Shown here: in pieces, positions 17,609 to 23,701 of the stretch
Numbering within the stretch: position 1 is the first letter of the stretch
Layout: each line of letters starts with the position of its first letter
Assembly: GCF_000814325.1 (NCBI RefSeq)
Contig: NZ_JPHF01000002.1
Location: 434,001 to 498,000, forward strand
Source: Flavihumibacter sp. ZG627
Lineage (GTDB): Bacteria > Bacteroidota > Bacteroidia > Chitinophagales > Chitinophagaceae
Reading direction: 5' to 3'
Length of the DNA: 64,000 nt
Position numbers and translations under genes: made by a program
Notes under the pieces: generated by a model
Database searches by the model: none
What the model saw: only the letters and a program-made list of their open reading frames with translations
What the model was told of the DNA's origin: nothing

Positions 17609-18256
17609 TTAATAACTAATATTTGCATCCAGAATTTCCAGGAATTCACTTCTGGATATCATACGTGCGCCCAGGCTTTCAAGGTGGCCAGTATATACCT
17701 GGCAATCGATCAATTGCACGCCATCGGATTTCAATTGCTGCACCATTTTTATAAAAGCAAATTTGCTGGCATTGCTGACTTCGCAGAACATACTCTCTCC
17801 AAAAAATATATTGCCAAGTCGAATTCCATAAAGGCCTCCAACAAGCTGATCGCCCATCCGGCATTCTGCACTATGCGCATATCCCAGACGGTGTAAATCT
17901 GTATATGACTTTACAATTTCTTCATTAATCCAGGTACCGTTTTGACCGGGTCTGCCAGCCTGCTTACAACAAATCATCACTTCCCGGAATGCGCTGTTGA
18001 TGGAGAAACTCATAAGTTGGCCATTAAGTAAAGGGCGCATACTTTTTGAGATCTTCAACTCATCGGGAAACAAAACAAAACGTGGGTCGGGGCACCACCA
18101 GAGAATCGGATCTTCATCATACCAGGGAAAGATGCCTTTCCTGTATGCTTCTAACAAGCGACTGATTGAAAGATCACCACCGAATGCAAGAAGACCATCC
18201 GGCCCTGCTTCTGATACAGGAGGGAAGGGATCTGCTGGACCAAGGTAATTAAGCAT
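17609..18256 (-). CDS. aat: Leucyl/phenylalanyl-tRNA-protein transferase
   Basis: The start chosen is the ATG at 18256 (MLNYLGPADPFPPVSEA), giving 215 residues, the usual length; a longer frame upstream overlaps clpS. Family motifs are clear: GPDGLLAFGGDLSISRLLEAY, KGIFPWYDEDPILWWCPDPR, GESMFCEVSNASKFAF and LIDCQVYTGHLESLGA. Aat adds Leu or Phe to proteins with N-terminal Lys or Arg, creating degrons. The start overlaps the clpS stop by one base (TGATG), so the adaptor that recognises these degrons and the enzyme that makes them are translationally coupled. Confidence 0.96.
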   Translation of the reverse strand: MLNYLGPADPFPPVSEAGPDGLLAFGGDLSISRLLEAYRKGIFPWYDEDPILWWCPDPRFVLFPDELKISKSMRPLLNGQLMSFSINSAFREVMICCKQAGRPGQNGTWINEEIVKSYTDLHRLGYAHSAECRMGDQLVGGLYGIRLGNIFFGESMFCEVSNASKFAFIKMVQQLKSDGVQLIDCQVYTGHLESLGARMISRSEFLEILDANISY

Positions 18257-18558
18257 CAAAATGCTGTAATTTCGATGGTTGCGCCGATACCTCTTTCCGT
18301 TATGGCATCGCACATGGGTTTCAGATCGTCATAGTCGCCGTTCTTGACAGCATATTTTCCCTGGGTATGTATTAGCATCGCACATTGTTCAGCCTGCTCG
18401 GAACTGTGACCGCATACTTCTATCAGGGTCTCAATAACCCATTCGAAGGTATTCACTTCATCATTCCATACGATCAGCTGGTATGGATTTGCTGTTTCAG
18501 TGAGAACGTCAATATCCTCATTCAGTTCATGATCAAACTCCTCTTTGTAATTCAGCAT
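18256..18558 (-). CDS. clpS: ATP-dependent Clp protease adaptor ClpS
   Basis: From the ATG at 18558 the product is 100 residues (MLNYKEEFDHELNEDID). A flexible N-terminal arm precedes the ClpS core, which has YQLIVWNDEVNTFEWVIETL with the Asn-Asp-Asp/Glu residues that bind the N-degron alpha-amino group, then CAMLIHTQGKYAV with the conserved His. ClpS delivers proteins bearing Leu, Phe, Tyr or Trp at the N-terminus to ClpAP-type proteases. It is the first gene of a two-gene operon with aat. A TATTTTTG element and a 9-bp dyad lie just upstream. Confidence 0.95.
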   Translation of the reverse strand: MLNYKEEFDHELNEDIDVLTETANPYQLIVWNDEVNTFEWVIETLIEVCGHSSEQAEQCAMLIHTQGKYAVKNGDYDDLKPMCDAITERGIGATIEITAF

Positions 18559-18565
18559 GTAGAAA

Positions 18566-18603
18566 GCACTTTGATACAAAAATAAAAAATCCTTTCAAAG
18601 TGC
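18566..18603. promoter_or_regulatory. clpS promoter region flanked by a 9-bp dyad
   Basis: A perfect minus-7 element, TATTTTTG on the minus strand, lies at 18577-18584. It is bracketed by the inverted repeat GCACTTTGA (18566-18574) and TCAAAGTGC (18595-18603). The dyad straddles the expected transcription start of clpS-aat and the start region of the divergent gene, as an operator or a hairpin would. The function is inference. Confidence 0.5.
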
Positions 18604-20696
18604 CTATTCCCGATATAAAACCTCCCAAAACAATGGTGCCTAAAATGTATTTTTACAGGGGAGATCTAATGGTGACTATGTTCAGTAAAAGAGTGCTAAA
18701 TAATAAGGATTCTGTGGATTCGGAGAAGGGGCCAGGCATTGTACTGCCAATATTACTGGCAGATAAGGGGCTGGAATATCTTATTGAACTGGTCAAACAG
18801 ATCAGGCCCTCGTCGCCACGAAAGACAGAAGAGGCGGAAATCAAATTCAAAGCCCTTCTTTACCAATTACAGCAGGACATCAGTAGTCTGGTCTCATTAC
18901 GTTCAGCACTTCGATCGCAGTTTCAAAACAGTGAGGTTTTGCCAGCACTACTCGAAAGCGGCCTTATAAGCTCAAGGGGTTTTGTTCAGGAATTAACGGG
19001 AAAGATCAAGCACAAAATACTTCCTGAACTACAGGAACCCACCAATTTCCTCTATGTTATCAGCAGGGTTTTTTTCAAACACACTGATCATATCTGGATA
19101 AAATCAATTGACCGCGAACTCTGGAAAAAATTGTTCCGCCTATTAAGGGTTCATATCAATATGAATAACCTCCAATTGATTGGACAATTGAAAGAAGCAC
19201 TGCGTATTTTATCATTCAGGATTGCAACCTTAAGCCTCGAAAAGGAGGTGGTTCAGAGGTTTGGTCAACATCAGGATACGCTGGCCCCTTTTCTTGACCA
19301 GAATAAACTGGTAACAGTTTTACTGGAAAATGAGCATGACCCAAGAAATGCGCAACTCATCCTTTACAATATTCAGGAACATCTTTATAACTGCCGGCAA
19401 AGTATTGTTTGGCTCCGCGACCAGGGTATGTATTATGGAACCAGTCTTTCCCAAACTTTTCTGACAACCCGCATCATACAGATGATTGACCGGATGTTGC
19501 TGATTTCGGATGTGCTTGATCGTGATAACAAACTGGATGAAGACCGTTTTATAAATTATTTTATTACAGTTATCACTAATGAGAATAAGAAAAGTAGCCT
19601 CCGTGAATTTCTTTCCGATAACCTGGGATTGCTGGCTTACCAGATCGCAGAGCATAAGGGAAAAAAAGGAGAGAAGTATATTAGCACCAATTCAGCAGAA
19701 TTTAAACAATTGTTCTGGAGTGCGGTAGGCGGAGGATTTATAGTAAGCCTGGTGGCGGTAGTTAAAAATCTGCTGACAAAAATACCCATGGCGCCATTCT
19801 GGGCGGGAGTCGCCTACAGCACCAATTACGCTGCAGGCTTTGTATTAATGGATAGAACCAATAGCACATTGGCTACCAAACAACCAGCATATACTGCATC
19901 GGCGGTAGCTAACTCACTTGATAGTAAAAAGCAAAAGGGGAAACCCGATCTTAAAAATCTGGCCATCACAATCGGTAATATTTCGAGAAGTCAGATTGCA
20001 TCTTTTGCAGGAAATCTTGTTATTGTTTTCCCGCTCACATATGGCATTGTTTGGGCTATGGATCGCTTTCTTAACTATCGGATCGTTGATGGAAACCAGG
20101 CTATGCAACTGTTAAAGGATCAGCATCCTTACCAGAGTTTTGCATTACTGTATGCCTGCTTTACTGGAGTCTTTCTTTTCGCCAGTGGTATCATTTCAGG
20201 CTATGTTGAGAATCATATAGTATATGGCAAATTACCGGAAAGGCTCCGCCAACATCCTGTTCTAAGCCATACAATGTCGGAAAAAAAATTAAACCGGCTG
20301 GTGGATCTGATGACCCGTTATTCAGGGGCGCTTACAGGTAGTATCGCCCTTGGTTTTTTTCTTGGCATGTCATCAGCCGTAGGAAAAATTTTTGCGATTC
20401 CTTTTGATATACGTCATATTACGATATCAGCGGGAAATGCTGCAATAGGCTATTTTGGCCTTGAGCAAAAAGTTGAATGGACATACCTATTAATTGTGCT
20501 GGCTGGTGTGTTAGGAATAGGCTTTTTGAATTTTTTCGTCAGTTTCTCACTTGCTTTTTTTGTTGCTCTTAAATCGAGGGGATTGCTTATGCGTGACTAT
20601 CCTGAGCTTTTCCGTTTTGTATGGCGATATTTTAAAAAGTATCCCAAGGATTTTCTATTACCAGCAAAGGGGGGCAGGAGGGCTGAGGAGATATAA
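18600..20696 (+). CDS. PF10136-type multi-pass membrane protein (mislabelled site-specific recombinase)
   Basis: The 698-residue protein matches the family often annotated as site-specific recombinase Gcr. The N-terminal 370 residues are soluble and helical; the C-terminal part has about seven membrane helices with the characteristic segment GGGFIVSLVAVVKNLLTKI followed by PMAPFWAGVAYSTNYAAGFV. No recombinase catalytic motif is visible, and the membrane topology argues against DNA recombination. The start is uncertain: GTG at 18600 is the longest, ATG at 18633 or 18648 are alternatives, and the GTG lies inside the dyad noted upstream. Role unknown. Confidence 0.82.
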   Translation: MPIPDIKPPKTMVPKMYFYRGDLMVTMFSKRVLNNKDSVDSEKGPGIVLPILLADKGLEYLIELVKQIRPSSPRKTEEAEIKFKALLYQLQQDISSLVSLRSALRSQFQNSEVLPALLESGLISSRGFVQELTGKIKHKILPELQEPTNFLYVISRVFFKHTDHIWIKSIDRELWKKLFRLLRVHINMNNLQLIGQLKEALRILSFRIATLSLEKEVVQRFGQHQDTLAPFLDQNKLVTVLLENEHDPRNAQLILYNIQEHLYNCRQSIVWLRDQGMYYGTSLSQTFLTTRIIQMIDRMLLISDVLDRDNKLDEDRFINYFITVITNENKKSSLREFLSDNLGLLAYQIAEHKGKKGEKYISTNSAEFKQLFWSAVGGGFIVSLVAVVKNLLTKIPMAPFWAGVAYSTNYAAGFVLMDRTNSTLATKQPAYTASAVANSLDSKKQKGKPDLKNLAITIGNISRSQIASFAGNLVIVFPLTYGIVWAMDRFLNYRIVDGNQAMQLLKDQHPYQSFALLYACFTGVFLFASGIISGYVENHIVYGKLPERLRQHPVLSHTMSEKKLNRLVDLMTRYSGALTGSIALGFFLGMSSAVGKIFAIPFDIRHITISAGNAAIGYFGLEQKVEWTYLLIVLAGVLGIGFLNFFVSFSLAFFVALKSRGLLMRDYPELFRFVWRYFKKYPKDFLLPAKGGRRAEEI

Positions 20697-20698
20697 AT

Positions 20699-20726
20699 AA
20701 AAAACCCCGCAATATGCAGGGTTTTT
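20699..20726. terminator. Bidirectional rho-independent terminator
   Basis: AAAAACCCCGC and GCAGGGTTTTT pair (one mismatch) around the loop AATAT, with a T tract on both strands. It sits three bases after the membrane protein stop and just beyond the last tRNA-Val gene, so it can end transcripts from both sides. Confidence 0.8.
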
Positions 20727-20729
20727 CTG

Positions 20730-20804
20730 TGGGAGCACACGGATTCGAACCGCGGACCCGCTGCTTGTAAGGCAGCTGCTCTGAACCAACTGAGCTATGC
20801 TCCC
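20730..20804 (-). tRNA. tRNA-Val (UAC), copy 4 in transcription order
   Basis: The minus strand folds into a full cloverleaf: acceptor GGGAGCA/TGCTCCC, D stem GCTC/GAGC, anticodon stem GCTGC/GCAGC with loop CTTACAA (anticodon UAC), and a T arm CGCGG-TTCGAAT-CCGTG. The discriminator is A and CCA is not encoded. It reads GUA and probably other GUN codons. This is the copy next to the terminator. Confidence 0.96.
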
Positions 20805-20835
20805 GGTAAAGCAGGTAAATTTTTATACATTTCTG

Positions 20836-20910
20836 TGGGAGCACACGGATTCGAACCGCGGACCCGCTGCTTGTAAGGCAGCTGCTCTGAACCAACTGAG
20901 CTATGCTCCC
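20836..20910 (-). tRNA. tRNA-Val (UAC), copy 3 in transcription order
   Basis: The 75-base sequence is identical to the other three copies and keeps all stems and the UAC anticodon. It is separated from its neighbours by an identical 31-base spacer, so the repeat unit is 106 bp. Confidence 0.96.
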
Positions 20911-20941
20911 GGTAAAGCAGGTAAATTTTTATACATTTCTG

Positions 20942-21016
20942 TGGGAGCACACGGATTCGAACCGCGGACCCGCTGCTTGTAAGGCAGCTGCTCTGAACCA
21001 ACTGAGCTATGCTCCC
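20942..21016 (-). tRNA. tRNA-Val (UAC), copy 2 in transcription order
   Basis: Identical cloverleaf to the other copies, with the same spacer on each side. No promoter lies in the spacer, so all copies are probably processed from one precursor. Confidence 0.96.
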
Positions 21017-21047
21017 GGTAAAGCAGGTAAATTTTTATACATTTCTG

Positions 21048-21122
21048 TGGGAGCACACGGATTCGAACCGCGGACCCGCTGCTTGTAAGGCAGCTGCTCT
21101 GAACCAACTGAGCTATGCTCCC
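21048..21122 (-). tRNA. tRNA-Val (UAC), copy 1 in transcription order
   Basis: First tRNA of the array, about 60 bases downstream of the predicted transcription start. The gene body is identical to the other copies; the upstream flank differs from the spacer, marking the edge of the repeat. Confidence 0.96.
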
Positions 21123-21186
21123 AGAATTTATCGATGATTTACCTCAATACCTCACAAAGAACTTACCATTTTCTGTAACGGGATTG

Positions 21187-21216
21187 CAAAGATAAGGGCT
21201 ATAATTTCACGACAAA
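21187..21216 (-). promoter_or_regulatory. Promoter of the tRNA-Val array
   Basis: On the minus strand TTTG (21216-21213) is followed after 18 bases by TATCTTTG (21194-21187), a perfect TAnnTTTG element. The predicted start is near 21180, leaving a leader of about 58 bases before the first tRNA. It lies in the gap between mtaB and the array and so does not serve mtaB. Confidence 0.7.
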
Positions 21217-21242
21217 ATATTTTCGTAAAAAGTTCCTGCCAC

Positions 21243-22517
21243 TCAAAGCTCCCACTCGATGATTTCATTTACCCATTCCTTTCGATATGGAGTTGCTACC
21301 CTTATATAATTATCAGTATAACCCTCCATAATGCCATTTTTTGAATGTCCTTCAAATAATACCTTCCTGTTTTGTCCCAGGAACTGCTGCTGGAAATACT
21401 GCTGTTTCATATAACCAAGGTTGCGGAGGCTTTTATTTCGATCATTGCGGATATTCATCGGAACGATAGGTTTGATATCCAGCGCAACAGTATTGGCCCG
21501 TTCTGAATAGGTGAACACATGCAGGTAGCTTACATCCAGTGCATGGAGGAAATCAAATGTTTCTTTAAAAAGATCTTCAGTTTCACCGGGGAAACCCACA
21601 ATTACATCCACTCCAATGGCTGCATGTGGCATAAGGGTCTTTATCAGCTTAACACGGTCTGCATACAATTCTTTTTTATATCTCCTGCGCATCAATGAAA
21701 GTATCTCGTTACTTCCACTTTGCAACGGAATATGGAAATGTGGCATGAACTTATTGCTGTTAGCTACAAATGCAATGATATCATTGGTCAGCAAATTGGG
21801 TTCAATGCTGGAGATGCGATACCGTTCAACACCCTCTATTTCATCAAGTGCTTTAACAAGATCAAAAAAACTTTCTTCGTTTCTTTTATTACCATCAGCA
21901 CCTTTACCAAAATCACCAAGATTTACTCCTGTAAGTACTATTTCCTTTACGCCATTACGGGCGAGATCTCTTGCATTGTTTAAAACATTCCGGATGCTAT
22001 CGCTTCTGCTTTTTCCTCTTGCCATAGGAATGGTGCAGAATGAACAACTGTAATCACAACCATCCTGTACTTTTAGAAAGGTGCGGGTGCGGTCATTTAC
22101 TGACCATGATGCATTGAATCCACTAACTTCTTCAATATCACAACTGCAGATCTTCGTACTGTCTCCTTTGGTAAGTGTAGCCAGGTGTGTAGCAATGTTG
22201 AATTTCTCAGCTGCCCCTAAAACCAGGTCCACTCCAGGAATTGCAGCTATTTCCCCGGGTTTTAATTGGGCATAACACCCCGTTATAACAACCATGCTTT
22301 GTGGTGATCGTCGCTGAATTCTACGAACTATCTGGCGGCATTCCTTATCTGCATTATCAGTAACTGAACAGGTATTGATTACATAAACATCCGCAAGGTC
22401 ATCAAACTCTTTTTTTTCAAATCCTTCCTGCTCCATCATCCTGCCAATTGCAGAGGTTTCTGAAAAATTGAGTTTACAACCCAGGGTATGAAATGCTACT
22501 GTTCTTTTTTCGGCCAT
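21243..22517 (-). CDS. mtaB: tRNA t6A37 methylthiotransferase MtaB
   Basis: The 424-residue protein is a radical-SAM methylthiotransferase. The N-terminal UPF0004 domain has three conserved Cys (TLGCKLNFSE, INTCSVTDNADKEC, ITGCYAQ) for the auxiliary cluster. The radical-SAM CxxxCxxC motif is CDYSCSFCTIPMARGKSRS. A C-terminal TRAM-like region follows. The NTCSVTDNADKECRQ sequence and TLGCKLN start favour MtaB (ms2t6A formation) over MiaB. It starts opposite the DUF4258 gene with face-to-face minus-7 elements in a 30-base gap. Confidence 0.92.
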   Translation of the reverse strand: MAEKRTVAFHTLGCKLNFSETSAIGRMMEQEGFEKKEFDDLADVYVINTCSVTDNADKECRQIVRRIQRRSPQSMVVITGCYAQLKPGEIAAIPGVDLVLGAAEKFNIATHLATLTKGDSTKICSCDIEEVSGFNASWSVNDRTRTFLKVQDGCDYSCSFCTIPMARGKSRSDSIRNVLNNARDLARNGVKEIVLTGVNLGDFGKGADGNKRNEESFFDLVKALDEIEGVERYRISSIEPNLLTNDIIAFVANSNKFMPHFHIPLQSGSNEILSLMRRRYKKELYADRVKLIKTLMPHAAIGVDVIVGFPGETEDLFKETFDFLHALDVSYLHVFTYSERANTVALDIKPIVPMNIRNDRNKSLRNLGYMKQQYFQQQFLGQNRKVLFEGHSKNGIMEGYTDNYIRVATPYRKEWVNEIIEWEL

Positions 22518-22524
22518 AGGGCGG

Positions 22525-22542
22525 CAAAGATACGTAGATTTG
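22525..22542. promoter_or_regulatory. Face-to-face minus-7 elements for mtaB and the DUF4258 gene
   Basis: TATCTTTG on the minus strand (22532-22525) and TAGATTTG on the plus strand (22535-22542) are both perfect TAnnTTTG matches two bases apart. They lie between the mtaB start at 22517 and the plus-strand ATG at 22548. Both transcripts would have almost no leader and the two polymerases could not bind together. Confidence 0.6.
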
Positions 22543-22547
22543 AGTCT

Positions 22548-22931
22548 ATGCGAATGAATAAGGTACTGCCCATCCTCGCCATCATTATCATTGGCATCAG
22601 CCTGCTTATATATAATATTTATGATCCGCTAATTATTGACAGCGAGTCATTTAGGCGAAATGAATCAACTATTCAGTATACACGTCACGCACGCTGCCGG
22701 ATGAACTGCCGGCAAATTACTGAAGCAGAAGTAAGAGATATATTAGCGAATGGAAAGATCAATAAAGTTAAATCTGACCCGCATGATAAACCATGCCCAA
22801 CCTTTGCTTTGGAAGGATATACTAAACAGGACGGACAACATGTGCGAATTGTATTTGCGCAATGTGAATCAATTTTACGCGTAGTGACCTGTATAGATCT
22901 TGATCGTGAATTTACCTGCAATTGTAAATAA
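22548..22931 (+). CDS. Membrane-anchored Cys-rich DUF4258 protein
   Basis: From ATG at 22548 (or 22554) the product is about 127 residues. A signal anchor (VLPILAIIIIGISLLIYNIY) is followed by a DUF4258 domain with the hallmark YTRHARCRMNCRQITEAEV and a DILANGKI segment. The soluble part contains seven Cys (RHARC, RMNC, DKPC, FAQC, VVTC, FTCNC), suggesting metal binding or disulfides outside the cytoplasm. DUF4258 has no established function. It is followed after eight bases by plsC and probably begins the plsC-priA operon. Confidence 0.75.
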   Translation: MRMNKVLPILAIIIIGISLLIYNIYDPLIIDSESFRRNESTIQYTRHARCRMNCRQITEAEVRDILANGKINKVKSDPHDKPCPTFALEGYTKQDGQHVRIVFAQCESILRVVTCIDLDREFTCNCK

Positions 22932-22939
22932 AACTCTTC

Positions 22940-23701
22940 ATGAAGTTCTTAGAAAGAATCGCCCTGGTCCTGTTCAGCCTTTATGGATTTATTGCCTTCA
23001 CAATTCTCCTGTTAGTACTTTTGCCCGCATTCTTTATTGCGTCCCTATACGGGAAGGTCAAGGGTGGAAATATGATCTATGCAATTTGTGGCATATGGGC
23101 TGATATATGGTTATTTCTCATTGGTATAAGGGTTCCAATTATTCATGAGGCAAAGCCATCAGAGGAAAGACCATGCATATTTATCGCAAATCATATTTCT
23201 TACCTTGATATTCCAATGATCGTTAAAGTGATACGCGAGCCTGTTCGTGTGTTGGGAAAACAGGAAATGGCTGGCATACCGATTTTTGGTTTTGTTTACC
23301 GTAATGCAGTAATAATGGTGAATCGAAAAGATGCTGCACAGCGGGCAAGGTCGGTGGGAGTGCTTAAGAAAATGCTAATGCAGGGCATTTCAATTTTCAT
23401 ATTTCCGGAAGGCACTTTCAATGAAACTGATCATCCCCTCAAATCATTCTATGATGGTGCATTCCGGATCGCTATTGAAACGCAAACATCAATCCAGCCG
23501 ATAATCTTTCCCGACACGGTTAAAAGACTCTGGCATGGATCGGTGTTTTCACTTAATCCGGGAACCAGCAGGGCAGTATATTTACCAATGGTTAGTGTTA
23601 AAGACTATGATCTGCAACATATACCTGAATTAAAGAATAAAGTATTTGATGAAATGGCTGACGCTTTGAACCGTTACCAGAAAAATAGCCACATTGACTG
23701 A
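22940..23701 (+). CDS. plsC: 1-acyl-sn-glycerol-3-phosphate acyltransferase
   Basis: The 253-residue inner-membrane enzyme has an N-terminal hydrophobic region (residues about 7-35), the acyltransferase motif I NHISYLD (H-X4-D), motif III FPEGTFN and a later hydrophobic segment QPIIFPDTV. It acylates lysophosphatidic acid to phosphatidic acid in phospholipid synthesis. Its end overlaps the priA start by eight bases. Family assignment is secure; a more specialised acyl acceptor cannot be excluded. Confidence 0.92.
   Translation: MKFLERIALVLFSLYGFIAFTILLLVLLPAFFIASLYGKVKGGNMIYAICGIWADIWLFLIGIRVPIIHEAKPSEERPCIFIANHISYLDIPMIVKVIREPVRVLGKQEMAGIPIFGFVYRNAVIMVNRKDAAQRARSVGVLKKMLMQGISIFIFPEGTFNETDHPLKSFYDGAFRIAIETQTSIQPIIFPDTVKRLWHGSVFSLNPGTSRAVYLPMVSVKDYDLQHIPELKNKVFDEMADALNRYQKNSHID

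Larger units (their letters stand above)
20730..21122 (-). repeat. Tandem 106-bp tRNA-Val repeat array (four copies)
   Basis: Four 75-base tRNA genes with three identical 31-base spacers form an exact tandem array. Exact identity including spacers indicates recent duplication or ongoing gene conversion. Confidence 0.95.

Noticed and set aside
18600-20696. A true site-specific recombinase
   Set aside because: The family name is historical; the sequence is a multi-pass membrane protein without Tyr or Ser recombinase motifs.
20632-21107. Open frames of 60-87 codons across the tRNA-Val array
   Set aside because: They are translations through tRNA genes and spacers (for example VQSSCLTSSGSAVRIRVLP) and repeat with the 106-bp unit.
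20730-21122. Direct repeats considered as a CRISPR array
   Set aside because: The 75-base repeats fold as tRNA-Val cloverleafs and the spacers are identical rather than unique; no cas genes are present.
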